Part shown: positions 43,792 through 55,213 of the stretch, piece after piece | How positions within the stretch are numbered: position 1 is the stretch's first letter | Layout of the letters: each line of letters begins with the position of its first letter | Position numbers and translations under genes: made by a program | Notes under the pieces: generated by a model | The model's database searches: none | What the model was told of the DNA's origin: nothing | What the model saw: only the letters and a program-made list of their open reading frames with translations | Assembly (NCBI GenBank): GCA_949987565.1 | Contig: OX465111.1 | Coordinates: 9,691,202 to 9,755,201, forward strand | DNA: 64,000 nt | Direction: 5' to 3' | DNA from: Luidia sarsii | Lineage: Eukaryota; Echinodermata; Asteroidea; Paxillosida; Luidiidae

Positions 43792-44558
43792 AGAGCTTTT
43801 CTGTTTTTTAACATGTCATAGAATGCATTGAATAACCCTCCAAGTTTCCTCAAAATTGACCAATGCCTCAGGTGTGCTTTGAAATTGCTTACTTTGATGA
43901 TGTCATGATGACATCACATATTTTGGGCCCTAAAGAGAGTTTCTACAGTCAGTTTCCATAGCTGTCAAAAGAAAACTTAAGAATAATTTCATTTCTGTAT
44001 AAATTGTAAGCAATTGTTTAAAAAGTTTTCAAAATGACAGATTATTTAAAAAAAAGGTTTGGCAGTTGTCATAGCTGCTAACAATGTTTTAGCCCTTCAG
44101 TGATTAAATAATTGGCATGTGCCTCTGGACCTTAAAGCCAAGTGGACCCATTATGCACCACAATCCTTGTAAGCTATGGACTCGGATGTGTTCAATTTGC
44201 CCGAGATCACATGACGGGCATGCCATTCCTTTTAAGCGTGCTTTCATGGCATCATTACAGCCTGATTACATATCTTCGTTCAGCTCACGTCCTTTCAACA
44301 GTCACTCCGGTTAAATTCATTCGATGTATTCCTTTGCAGTAAACTACATGCACCTCTGTATGCCTTTGCCATCCTTGTGTGTACGTTATGGCACTTTCCC
44401 GGCGAATGAATTATCATTTTACCCTAATTTATACTTAATCTTGTCATTGAGAAGCATGCGTGACAGCAGTCATGAGCACTGGAAACAAGTCTGGTGCAAA
44501 GGGCTTAAGGGGGTGACATTCATCTATTCAAATCTGATTATTTCAGATCAACAGATGC
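43792..44558. other. No gene seen
   Basis: 43,835-43,960 resembles the decayed 810-bp family at 13,040-13,160. The rest is unassigned. Confidence 0.45.
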
Positions 44559-44869
44559 AAAGGCCGCTGCACACGAGAGCTACACTGTATCTGCTGAGCA
44601 AAAATTCTCTCGAGGCCATTAGCTCAACACGTAGCTTACCGTGTGCGCTGAACATTTGGTGAATTTTCCGCCTCAAGAGGCCGTGAGACCAATATCTATC
44701 CTATTTGATTGTTTTCGCCTCGCGTGGATGAAAACTTCTCATGTGTGGCAACTTGAGCTACATGTACGTGCTGGGCTTAAAATTTACATTATTGTTTGAG
44801 CACTAGATAACCTGAACAGATTTTTTTTTTTTTAAATCTACAAAGGTCAGGCCCAGCCCAGGTCTAACC

Positions 44870-45215
44870 CGGTGGGAGTACAGAAGCCAGTCTCAGCCCT
44901 GGTCTAGTACTACTTCTACTGTACCGGTACTAGGAGTAGGACTACTGTACTAGTAGTAGTACTAGGCCTACACTACTACTACTGGTCTACTACTAGTACA
45001 AGTACTAGTAGTACTACTACTGTATTGTTCTTACTAGTAGTAGAACTGTAGTGTAGTACTAACTGGTGCTACAACTACTACTAGTACTACTACCTAGTAC
45101 TACAAGTACTAGTACTACTACTGTAGTACTAGTACTTGTAGTAGAATGTCGAAGTGCTACTACAAGTACAAGTACTAGTACTAGTAGTACTAGTAATAGT
45201 ACTGTACTGGTGGGA
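44870..45215. repeat. tac/agt palindromic microsatellite
   Basis: Long mixture of tactac, agtagt and actagt, self-complementary on both strands. No coding value. Confidence 0.85.
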
Positions 45216-45736
45216 ATACAAAGGCCACTGTTTGAACATAATTAAGTAAATGAGATTCACAATAAACAAGAATATGCAGATGTGTATGTAACACCGCTTC
45301 AGTTGAACTCTCAGGAGTGTAAAAGCATACAATTATTTGCATGCATTTCTATTATAATAGCCTGTATATATGTGTAACTGGGTGATAGGGCAATATGTAC
45401 AAGTCATTCTGGAGGCTAAATAATTCTGACGAATTTCAAAAATCATTTCGCAGAATATTCAGGTAAATCTCCGGTTAAACAAAAACTCACAAAGAATCAG
45501 CTTTATCAGTAAACAAAAGTGTGGTTTATTTTCAGCAATATGGGCTGCTCATATATACGGTACCTGAAGCACGATCGATTCCCATATCCACTTAAGACAT
45601 TTCAATGTGCTACGATAAAAACATCAGGCTCTCTACATGTTTTAAACTGCATAACATGAGTTAACTGCATTTAAAGAGTATGTGAGAATGCTAACCATAT
45701 CTTTCCTGCATTAACTTTTAGTGCACTGGGTGAAAA

Positions 45737-45905
45737 ATAAACTCAGACTCCTGCGAAGCAGCTACATAAAAGCAAAAGAAGCCTAAAACAGTGGAAGTGC
45801 CAGGAAAAACCCAACCAAAAGATGTAAGTGGCTGCTAGAAAAACATAAATTTCTGGACCCCTATGTGGCAGCTCGATCAACAATTTCAAACTTGCATGGA
45901 GTACC
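45737..45905 (+). pseudogene. MADF-like domain, second half (Harbinger accessory gene)
   Basis: Across frames it reads VKNKLRLLRSSYIKAKEA, then KQWKCQEKP, then WLLEKHKFLDPYVAARSTISN. This order (K..LR..Y..E, W..L.FL.P) fits the end of a MADF/Myb-like DNA-binding domain of Harbinger accessory proteins. Two frameshifts or stops break it. Confidence 0.5.
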
Positions 45906-45979
45906 GGTAAGTGTTTTGTTGAATACACTTTTTGTATCAGACTTGTATGACTCCAAACTCAACTTTTTTGACTCATTAC

Positions 45980-46881
45980 CTAGCTCAGATTCCAACTGGA
46001 TGACTCGTAAATGTGATTAGGACTTGAGAGGCACGACCTGGAATTGGACCCTGACTTGATATTTTGCAACCCAAGTACCAGTCTGCTTAGAACATGAATT
46101 CCTGCCATGGAACAGATCCGCAGTCTGAATTGAAGTAATTGGTTAACCATTGCCTTTGATCCTTTGCAAATGCTCTTGGGTTTTGACCTGAGGTTGATTG
46201 CAGCTTTAGTTAAAGGGGGGTCGTTCCTCCACGCTCCAGCTGTAAATGTATGATGATCAATGTCTTCAATGTCACTAAAACCCATGTACATAATTATGCT
46301 TGTTGTTTTCAACTAAGTAATTATGCAGGCAGCTGGCAGCTACTATTAAGCATTGAACTTTGGCTGGGGTTAAGTTACTGGTCGTTAAAAAAAATATGAA
46401 CAGATTTGCAAGAATTCCGAAAGCATTTTCTACTACACGTCTAGCTCTCGACAAATGATGTTAAAGATTCTTTTAGATGGGTCCAAGTTTCTATGAGGCT
46501 TCATTTTTGTTTCTGACATTGGGAATGCGTCATCAGCAACTATATGATAATGCAATCTGTAATGTGGAAGCCCCTGAATGGCTTCTGGTGGTGGCATATG
46601 GACAGAATTTTCCCTCAAAGCTTTGGTTAGAGCTGAATCACCAAATACTCCAGCATCTCCCGAACAGCCAGGTGGTCCAACATCCACAAAGATAAATTTA
46701 TAATCTGTGGATACAAGAGCCATAAGTAAAACACTGAAAAAGTGCTTGTAGTTGAAGTACTATCATCTGATTTTTGGAGTGCCATGTGTTTCCCATCGAG
46801 TGCGCCAATGCAGTGTGGGTAGTTCCACTTCTGATGAAAATCTCTGGCTATGACCTTCCACTCTTCTTCTGATGTTGGTGC
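45980..46881 (-). pseudogene. Harbinger transposase exon 3 (DDE core), frameshifted
   Basis: Acceptor tttttAG before 46881, phase 0. Reads SEEEWKVIARDFHQKWNYPH and CIGALDGKHMALQKSDD (first Asp), shifts frame, then NYKHFFSVLLMALVSTDYKF and FVDVGPPGCSGDAGVFGDS (second Asp), GDDAFP-type motif as VADDAFPM, and after a second shift SRARRVVENAFGILANLF (Glu). All three catalytic acids are visible but in different frames. Continues to about 45,980. Confidence 0.8.
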
Positions 46882-46948
46882 CTAAAAAGATTTAGAAATG
46901 ATCACTTAAAATTTAGTTTTTTTAGTTTATTTATTACTTCTTTTTAGT

Positions 46949-47342
46949 CATCACCGTCTCCAACAAGTGACAGCGATACAGTGACAGCAGTCCCCCCTAC
47001 AGACGATGGTCAGAACGACTTTGATGATGAAGGATCATTTCAAGGGGAAGAAGCCAAAGAATCGGAAAGCGCATCTTCATCCACCACAAAGGCCACCAAG
47101 CAACCATCCAATGGATTCAAGTCTCTCAAAAGAAAGCGAGAGGGTTGGCCAAGTCGATTGCCCAGAGAGATAGTAAAAGGCAAGATTGTACACATGGCAC
47201 ATTCGGCCGTTATGTTGTTCAAACACTGTCTGACCTTCATTCACAAGTAAGAAATGAGGCCCAGTTCCACATTAATCACATTCTTTTTCAGGCACAAATG
47301 GGAACACTTGGTCAGAGTTCGCAGCTAATCTGCCCTCCATAG
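46949..47342 (+). pseudogene. C-terminal exon of the Harbinger MADF-like gene
   Basis: After a good acceptor (ttctttttAG) it reads an acidic Ser-rich part (TDDGQNDFDDEGSFQ) and basic LKRKRE, then in a shifted frame GTFGRYVVQTLSDLHSQVRN and AQFHINHILFQAQMG, resembling the BESS-like C-terminus of MADF proteins in this superfamily. One frameshift near 47,140. It lies antisense within the second intron of the transposase. Confidence 0.55.
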
Positions 47343-47787
47343 TCTGTGGTTCCAGGACCACATCAAATGTTCACTCACAAGCAGCAATTTCACCCCCAGA
47401 GGCAACAATGGGTTGTCCATCAACCTTATATAACGGCCTAGCACTAGAACAGACCGTAACACCCATGGCGACTACCAACTGGATAAATCATGGAATGAAG
47501 CAGACGACCAAATGGTCCAGAGCCTCTAGCTGATTGAATGGAAAACATTGTTGGCCCAGCTATCATTGATATTATTCATATTGAGATCTTATATTGAGAT
47601 CTGAAATCCATTGGAACTTAAAGATCGGTGTACCGCTAAGTTACGATAGATTTCCGACTTAGAGATTTATTTTGGTCCAGTCCTGGTGCAGTCAAAGTTT
47701 TCTTTGTCAATTTTTTTAATTTGTTCAAAAGTTCCAAGTCAGTTTTTCTTTGTTTGAATAAAACAAGATGATATAAAAATCAAATAC

Positions 47788-47903
47788 CTTCATGAAAGAT
47801 TCCTTCATTGTACTGTAGAGTTCTTGGCATGTCTCCACAACAATATTGGACACGGTTCTTTCTCCTATTCGGAACTGAAAGGAAAGGCTTGGAAATGTTT
47901 CTC
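47788..47903 (-). pseudogene. Harbinger transposase exon 2
   Basis: 116 bp with acceptor acaccAG before 47903 and donor GTattt after 47788, phase 1 to 0. Reads SLSFQFRIGERTVSNIVVET then CQELYSTMKESFMK, the helix-turn-helix-like part of Harbinger transposases. Frame intact. Confidence 0.7.
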
Positions 47904-48769
47904 CTGGTGTAGAAAAAAAATAAATCTGTTCAGAAAACAGACACATAATTAAATTTTCAAATGCCAAAAGACAAACATTCAGATTATAAATCTCAAAAGG
48001 TAGGGGGCCTGACATTTTGATCCTAGCAGGACCTTTCTCAAAGGCAAAGTGAATATAAAACAAAATATAAAACAATTCAATATTATATTACTTTTATTAG
48101 TTACATTAACCATAATTGGTAATCCCCTAAGCCATTTTAGTGAGAACAATCCTCAATCCTCCAAAATTATCCAATATTTGGTTCTTTACATGAAATGAGT
48201 GGTGCCCACTGCCTCAATCCAACACCCAAGTCGGTAAAAATTATCCACCTATGATCCACCACTCCCGACAGGTTTAAAATACTTATGTTTGACAAATTAT
48301 ACTGCAAAGGTCGATAGGATCAATGCTTTTATGAGCTTACCCCAGCTACCGTACCTCAGGTACATGTACTATACGTAAGACAGACACCACTCGTCCCTGC
48401 CGAAAACGACTGGACAATCTGGACGAGTGTCAAGCACACGGTATGGTCATGATGCTTAATACGCTCCGTGCGCATGGAGTCATGGCTTGTAAATGTGTAA
48501 AGCTAAAGCTTAAAGAGTAAAGGTCACCAAACCCAGCCAGGTCACATGCAAATGAGTGGTGATGATTTCCCAGAAGGGGAAAACCCCGGAAGCACGCAAT
48601 ACAGCGGACTCCGGTGGTTGTTTAGATCATAGAGCAAGTTTAGATGTAGGCAACGCTAACGAAACAATTAGTAAGACCCACTTATGGTGTATTAAATAAA
48701 CTCAAAACCTCCACATTAAGGGAACGGAATTGGGGGTAACAAATTGATGTCTGAACATTCATGACAAAC

Positions 48770-49136
48770 CTGTGGCTAGAAATCGCAGTGTGACAGCTAG
48801 ACTCTCTCCTGGCGAAATACTCTCCCGCATTGTGGTGTCATTTTTCCCGATAGTTGGGCCCACAAATGCCAGCACCCTCTCAAAAGAATGCCTGTCTAAT
48901 CTGTGGGACTGCCGAAAACATTCTTCGTCTTCTTGATTAAATTCATGCAAGAGGTTCACATAAATACCCATCCTCAACCTTCTCTGAATCCATGGTTTAC
49001 ACCACGTTTTCCTGGGCACTTTATTTGCACGCTGGCGACATCTCCTCCAGAGCAATAATGCCAGCAACAGAACTCTTTCACGTTCATCAACATCAATTTC
49101 AACAGTCTCCTTGGGCGCCGCCATTTTGGAAACCAT
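48770..49136 (-). pseudogene. Harbinger transposase exon 1
   Basis: Met at 49136, or MAAPKE five codons later in the context aaaATGgcgg. Reads KVPRKTWCKPWIQRRLRMGI, YVNLLHEFNQEDEECFRQSH, then TTMRESISPGESLAVTLRFL and ATG, with donor GTttgt after 48770 in phase 1. This N-terminal pattern is typical of Harbinger transposases. The exon itself is open; the gene is lost downstream in exon 3. Confidence 0.75.
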
Positions 49137-49466
49137 CACGTGAGCAGAGCATGCGCTTTCATTGGCCAGTTTTTATTTTTGTGCTCAGCACGTAGCTCAA
49201 GTCGCCGCACACGATGCTTTTTTTATAAACGCAAGGCGAAAACAAATCAAACAGGATAGATATTGGTCTCACTGCCTCTTGAGGCAGAATACTCAATAAA
49301 AGGTTCAGCGCACACGGTGAGCTATGTGCTGAGCTAATAGCATTGAGAGATCATTTTCTCAGCAGATAGCTCTTGTGTGCGGTGGCTTTTAGTGAGCTAT
49401 TTTTTCACTATCTATCAACAATCATCAATAGGTAAATACTTGATGCAGATGATATAACAAACTTAC

Positions 49467-49834
49467 CTAGCTCCACCACCACCAAGCACAAGTCCAAATG
49501 ATGTGCCGGTCAGAAATCGTGCTAGGCGAGAGAAGTCTGAAGTCCGAATTGGTGCTTTCTCAAACAGCCTTTCATAAGTTTCTCTGACTTTAGCTGGGGA
49601 GCGCTTGCTGAACATTCTCTTCGGGCAGCGAATATGATGATGTGAGACACACCAACCTCTAGCATTAAGCCATTCAGCTGTCCTTTCAGGAGGTGTGTAC
49701 ACACCTTCCTTTTCTCGGTGGAGGAGAATGAGTTCTTTTTGTGCTCGTACTGCAGAACTCTCAATCTGTTTTTCAATATCCCCAACCAGGGTTGGGTCAT
49801 GATCAGCAATGCCAACAATGAGGATGCAATCAGC
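49467..49834 (-). CDS. PNPLA6/7: PNPLA6/7 exon ending in the oxyanion-hole loop
   Basis: 368 bp, acceptor ttaccAG before 49834 (phase 0) and donor GTaagt after 49467 (phase 2). Reads [56 protein letters not shown], then [20 protein letters not shown] and GGAR. The glycine-rich GGGGAR(G) forms the oxyanion hole of patatin lipases and is completed by the exon at 28,228, 21 kb away. Spacing to the Ser box is as in the family. Confidence 0.95.
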
Positions 49835-49903
49835 CTGGTAAAAATAGCGATCACAAAAATGTAATTTAGTCCCTTGATGGCTGGATTATTTTAGAGCCAA
49901 TGG

Positions 49904-50490
49904 CCGGCAGAGTGCCATTTCAAAAGCTTGCTAAACAATCAGAGAACAACAAACCTGCAAAATAAATCAATAAGAGTACACTATTTGTATCAGTTAATAA
50001 AATGTGGCACAGTAGGAAGTCTGTGTGGCTTTTGTCAAGGGATTGTTAGCCCTCAAAGATTGCCCTTTTGTGTGTAGTCCAATGGAGCGTCGGCTATGCA
50101 ACAAGACTCTGAGAACTGTGTGCTGCTACCCTTTGACTGCAAACATGCCTTCACTCCAAGGGACAAAGGATCCAGCTGGACGGCCCAAACAGAGCGTGCA
50201 ATTCGCGGTAAAGGCAGCGGGTGTATTCCAGTTTGTCCAGAGACCACATTGGTTGTGGGGCATGCCAGCACACTCTTCTGTAGTAGTGCGCAGACCCTCG
50301 ATCATTCACAATGAAGCCCCAAAATAGTGCCATTGTTACCGCTAATCTGGCAACTCATGCAGTAACTGACGTCAAAAAAGATGTTTGTCAAGATAAATAT
50401 TGCTGAAAAGAGTCTCTGTCTACAGTTTGGACAATAGCAGTGTCCAAATTTCAAAGGTCCCAGAGCAGCTATAGATCCATACGCAAGGGG
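49904..50490 (+). mobile_element. Old copy of the piggyBac-like MITE
   Basis: Follows the full copy at 50505 over most of its length with many changes (gtggcttttgtcaaggg, ttgcccttttgtgtg, tagtgccattgttaccg). It ends at ggggTTAA (50491-50494); its left end is eroded. It sits head-to-tail beside the younger copy. Confidence 0.65.
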
Positions 50491-50504
50491 TTAAATATTG
50501 TTAA

Positions 50505-51199
50505 CCACTTCGCGCCGGGGGGTTTTTCAGCGCCGATGACCGCCATACGGGGGTTTTTGAACAATGCATCATTTTAAAATCTGGCTAAAACAATCGGAAC
50601 AATATATTTCTGTGAAATAAATCGATAAGGGTATACTATGGGTACAAGAGAGTAAAACCTGGCACAATTCGGACGTCGTTGTGGCTTTTGTCAAGAGATT
50701 ATCCGTTCGAAAAAGGGCCCTTTGTGCGTCGTCAATGGACCGTAACGGACGTGTGTGTGTGGGTGCGTGTACGCTGCTGACAATCCCTGACCGCAGACTC
50801 CAGCCTCCACTCCAGGCAGTCAAATCTTCGAGTTGGTCGGCCACAAACGAGCGTACAGATTACGGTAAAGAATGTGGGGGGAATTCCTATGCCAGACCGA
50901 CGACCGTTAGGCTGTGTGGCATGCAAAGACAATGTCCCCGCGTGCTTTCAGCTGCAGCGCGGTATCCCTCGATCCTCCACAGTAAAAGTCCCACAATTGC
51001 ACAATTACTGCTGCTAATCTTGCAATTCATGTGGCAACTTGCGTCAAAAAGGGTCTTTGTAATGATTCATATTGCTTTGTTCTAAGCTGAAAAGAGTCTT
51101 TGTTTAGAATGTGGACAATAGTGGTGCCCGGATTCGGAGGGCCCCGTTGCAAAGGCAATCCAATTGACCTCCGGATTCGGAGGTCCCGGCGCGAAGTGG
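50505..51199 (+). mobile_element. Full-length piggyBac-like MITE
   Basis: 695 bp between TTAA at 50501-50504 and TTAA at 51200-51203. Inverted ends ccacttcgcgccggg and cccggcgcgaagtgg match over 15 bp. TTAA duplication and a CC start fit piggyBac. No transposase. Subterminal ggattcggagg repeats occur near the right end. Other copies: 9976-10445, 35723-36138, 49904-50490. Confidence 0.85.
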
Positions 51200-51261
51200 T
51201 TAATCATATCCTAACACCAAACACATTTTGAGACAGTTTTTCAATGTTGTTGACTGCATAC

Positions 51262-51402
51262 CTGTCTGATACATCTCTGTGTCCAAGTTGTCATCCTCTT
51301 GTCTGCTTGATATAACACAATGCGATGAAGGTCTTCCTGTTGGCCTAACCAATCTGTCAGGCGGTACTCATGCATACTATCAAGGGCTGAACCTCCAAGG
51401 GT
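51262..51402 (-). CDS. PNPLA6/7: PNPLA6/7 exon (linker before the patatin domain)
   Basis: 141 bp, acceptor ttttacAG before 51402 and donor GTatgc after 51262, phase 0 at both ends. Reads [34 protein letters not shown] and [10 protein letters not shown], almost the vertebrate sequence. About a dozen family residues expected between this exon and the one at 54,890 are not in either, so a micro-exon probably lies between. Confidence 0.93.
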
Positions 51403-51998
51403 CTGTAAAATGTGTTCTTTTGTCAGTCGAAGAACAGACCCTAAAAGGTAGATTGAACAGAATTTTATTTATCTAAAAAGTATGCACTAAAATCATTAAA
51501 ATTAAGTTCATACCTACTACCATATCAACCAGAAGCATGGGTCTGATGACGTCATGCATATTGAATGAAATGTGGGCACTATAATGTCACATACAACAAA
51601 CATCAAGATGAGGGACCCCACCATAAGTTTAAATTTTTGCAAAAAAGGACACAAGTGATTTTTTGGCCAAATTTAGTTTGAAACACTCAACAGGGGAGTG
51701 AAGACAGTTACAGTTATTGTGCATTTGGCCTGCCTCCAATTGCAAGTTAACTGTATGATCTGGGTAAGTGTTTTGCGGAAATCTGTCACTTTTGTTCAGG
51801 CTGAATCATCATTAAGCGTTGTTTTAATTTAAAGATCCCACCTTCCCACCCTAATTTGGAAGTGTTGTTTAGTAATAACTGCTTTATACTACATGCTTGT
51901 AATGAATCATCTTTATATGTGTGATTGGAATAACAAGATATCTCAGCGCGAGAACATGTGAAAAGGCCTAGTGTCCAATGGGGTTGAAATTGGAGTAG
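51403..51998. other. PNPLA6/7 intron; no feature seen
   Basis: AT-rich intron between the exon and the inverted family copy. I searched it for the missing linker segment without success. Confidence 0.5.
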
Positions 51999-53235
51999 TT
52001 AGCTTTTCCGCACGCTTCAGCGAAGCGGAAAAGCTATTGCTGTTGTTCTGTTACTTATTCTTCTTCTTTTTCTTATCGAAAAAGTCCCATAGACAAAGCA
52101 CAGGGATTTTGAGACAGGCACTTTTGCCACTGAACATACTTGGATTTTTTTCAAACTTGGCAAATGCATAGAACCCTTGTGCACAGTTGTCTTGAAAACT
52201 TCATGACGTCATCACGGGTCACGTGACAGTGCTTTAAAGGGGCAAATTTCAAACTGCATTATTAGCAAAAGTAGAAGTTCGTTTGGTTTGGAAAAAGATG
52301 TATAAAAAAATTGCCCTCATTTGATCGTGACATCATCTCATGAATATTAATGAGGTCATGAACTTTTTCGATTTTAACATTCAATTGAGCATATTTGGCC
52401 AACGGAGCAAGATTTTTTTCAATTTTTCGTTGATATCTAATGGGGATGTAGTTTAGAAACACCCTCCGGTGCCAAAATGTCATGACGCAATCGTGACGTC
52501 ATCAAAATGCGTGATTTTAGAGCACATATTAGCCAATGGTCAATCTTCTCGAAATTTGGTGAGCATTAAGCTATTGGGCTAGACATCTTAAATCCTGAGT
52601 TTGGAACCGATTAAACATTGTTTTGAATTATTATGATTTGTTAAATATAATTTCTTAGTCCCATAGATTTTGTGCACGATATGTTGGTGTGCCTTTTGGG
52701 GTAGGAATGGATGGTATAGGTTCGAAACAGAGTTGCCACCTTCATGAACTCAATCAAAACAATGCTAAAAAGAGTTTACACCAATATACAGTAAAACTGT
52801 GGGTTTGTTCGTGCTTGAGTTGTCACGTGACCGCCCTTTAAAGGGCCTACCTGGCATGTGCATTGTGCAATCACGCCACGATCTTAGATCCCGCAGGATC
52901 AATATTTGGCATATATCTAAGTTGGGCAACGGTGTATCTAAATATTGCAATAGTTATGATGATGAGGTCATCTCATGAATATTAATGAGGTAATTAAAAA
53001 ACGATATTAAATCAATGGTTAACTCCCTTGTTGTGCTGTTGCTAGTATGTGAGAGGAGTTTCAGGGACCAATGTTTGATGACCTTCATCATGTCATGTGA
53101 CCCTTTCTTCCGGTCCAGACCGGAAGTACTGTAGTAATCATGCATGTGCTACTGGTTTTCAGATTTTTAACTTGGTCTTTCTTCAGGGGAAAAAAAGAGG
53201 AAAAGCTACACGTTCTGTTACAACAGACGTATGTT
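51999..53235 (-). repeat. Inverted long-form copy of the 810-bp family
   Basis: In family orientation it runs from the leading palindrome (tctgttgtaacagaacg at about 53,225-53,205) through the ccggtctggaccgg block, T-arm-like and TGACGTCA segments to one terminal hairpin at 52,001-52,036. With about 1.24 kb it is the most complete single copy in the window. It also shows that the lead block and the hairpin end belong to one unit. Confidence 0.75.
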
Positions 53236-53373
53236 TCTTTCTTTCTTTTATACCTAGGTGCTTTTTTGCCCTGTACCTAGGTATTGGGTGGTAAGGTATG
53301 TGCTTGCTCCTAAGCTAGGGCTTAGACACTATACGGCACTATACATATTTAAATCTGCATCATCACCTTGACC

Positions 53374-53446
53374 AGCTCAGTGGTCAAGTGGTTAAGGTGT
53401 CTGCTCTAGAAAGCAGGAGTCACAGGTTTGAATCCTGCCCAAGCTG
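53374..53446 (+). tRNA. tRNA-like sequence, probably pseudogene or SINE head
   Basis: A-box tggtcaagtgg, an anticodon-arm-like ctgctctagaaagcag and a T-arm caggtttgaatcctg are in the right order and spacing, followed by a T-run after 53,450 that could stop RNA polymerase III. The anticodon loop has one base too many or too few, and the acceptor stem has at least two mismatches. No CCA is encoded. A tail of short tandem accacctac repeats supports a SINE. Confidence 0.4.
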
Positions 53447-53814
53447 CCTGATTTTTTTTCAGTGCTCAGGCAATACCACCTACCACCAGTATACCACCTA
53501 CTGAATAACAACAACAATATACTTTGTCTGTCTTTTAAAATCATTGTGTCAGCCACAGCACTGGATTAAAATTGGCAGCTTTTGGTATCCTGAAAATGCT
53601 TATCTTGTCACTACATTGCTTACCATTTCTATGATAATGATCTAGCCCAAATTTATGTGCATAATGTTGTTGGAGCCTGGTAAAAATGAACTACATATCC
53701 ATGATTTCATCACAAATGAGCAGGTATTAAGGTTTCCCTAAAAATACAGTAGCAAGAATCTGAGTCAAGATTGACCAACTCAGGGAGTTTTGCACAATAC
53801 AAACACAAAGTGTA

Positions 53815-54739
53815 AACTAGAAATTTTTGTCTGTTGGCAAACAGAACATAACGCTTTTCCGCATCTGGTTCTCTTAAAAAAAAAAAAAAAAAAAAATTGA
53901 TGAAAAAAAATTTGACATCAACGGGATTCGAACCCGTAACCTCCATTCTTACTCCAAAACGCACATGCATATTTTGTGCACAAAGTGTGTGGGACATCAT
54001 TATATTTTTCAAAAAATCATAATAATTCTGAACAATGGTCAATTGCTTCCAAACTCAGGATTTAGAATGTCTAGCCCAATAGCTAAATACCCACCAAATT
54101 TCGAGACGATTGACCTTTGGTAAATATGCGTTTTAAAAACACGCATTTTGATGACGTCACGATTGCGTCATGGCATTTTGGCCCCAAAGGGTTTTTCTAA
54201 ACTACATCTCAAATAGATATAATCGAAAAAATGAAAAAAATCTTGCTCCGTTGGCCAAATATGCTCAATTGAATGTTAAAATCTTAAAAGTTTATGACCT
54301 CATTAATATTCATGAGATGATGTCACTATCAAATGAGGGCAATTTTTGGATACACCTTTTCCCAACTTATATAGTGCAAACTTGGAACAAAACGAAATTG
54401 CTTTTTTGCTTTTATTGCAGTTTGAAATTTGCCCCTTTAAAGCACTGTCACGTGACACATGGTGACGTCATGAAGTTTCAAAGACAACTGTGCACAACTT
54501 CAGCAAGGGTTCTATGCATTTGTCAAGTTTGGAAAAAATCAAAGTTTGTTCAATGGCAAAAGTGCCCCCCGAAAAAACCCTGTGCTTTGTCTATGGGAAA
54601 ATTCCGACAAGAAAAAGAAGAAGAAGAAACAAAAAAATCTTAACAACAACAATAGCTTTTCCGCTTCGCGGCGGAAAAGCTAAAAAAAAAATCAGAACAA
54701 CAACAATAGCTTTTTCGCTTCGCGGCGAAAAAGCTAACA
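53815..54739 (+). repeat. Copy of the 810-bp family with two terminal hairpins
   Basis: Starts at the ctgttggcaaacag palindrome, has the A-run, the T-arm-like acgggattcgaacccgt (minus-strand T-arm), TGACGTCA sites, and ends with hairpins at about 54,653 and 54,705. Flanks are unique sequence; no target duplication is evident. Confidence 0.8.
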
Positions 54740-54889
54740 ATTCTGAGAAAGGTAAGTTGGTAGCATGATTTGACTGTTAATCAGGAGAAATTTAAAAATG
54801 AGTAGTGTAAATCATTGGTGGTGTTATGATATCATGGGAAAAACTGAAATGTGAAAAGGCCTAAACATCCAAAGCAGGCTGTCTCTTAC

Positions 54890-55006
54890 CAATTGCGTTG
54901 AGTGAATGCATTAATTCCAAGGTGAAGTTAGAGACTGGAACATCATCTGACACTGCTACAATTGCCACAGTGGACAAATTCTCAACAGGAGCTGGTGCAT
55001 GTAAAT
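54890..55006 (-). CDS. PNPLA6/7: PNPLA6/7 exon (between cNMP-binding region and patatin domain)
   Basis: 117 bp, acceptor tttatcAG before 55006 and donor GTaaga after 54890; starts with two bases of a split codon and ends in phase 1. Reads LHAPAPVENLSTVAIVAVSD then VSNFTLELMHSLNAIG, matching the VAVLPLSD...F.LEL.HALNAIG segment of the family. Upstream exons for the transmembrane anchor and cyclic-nucleotide-binding domains were not found up to 64 kb. Confidence 0.9.
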
Positions 55007-55213
55007 CTGATAAATAACAAGAACTTAACATTTAATATTCAAGGACATATCTTACAATTATTTGCGTGCCACTGCAATTAAGTTTTCATTCACTTCCTCT
55101 AATGCACAAAATTAAACAATACATTTTCAGGGCCAGGCTTGAAGCCTGAACATTTCAGAAAGTTCAGAATGCTGGTAAATCTTGAAGCCTGAACATTTCA
55201 GAAAGTTTATCAG

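Larger units (their letters stand above)
44559..49389 (-). mobile_element. PIF/Harbinger-type DNA transposon, decayed
   Basis: Left terminal repeat about 44,559-44,785 and right about 49,165-49,389 match in inverted order over some 220 bp (aaggccgctgcacac; agcacacggtgagct; cctcttgaggc). Inside are a minus-strand DDE transposase in three exons and a plus-strand MADF-like gene, the usual two-gene plan of the superfamily. A trinucleotide duplication could not be confirmed. A Penelope-type 3' motif lies in reverse at about 48,010-48,045 within the transposase intron. Confidence 0.8.

Noticed and set aside
51481..51560. Candidate micro-exon reading PMLLV near the missing PNPLA6/7 linker
   Set aside because: The phase needed to join both neighbouring exons gives a stop, and the match is too short.
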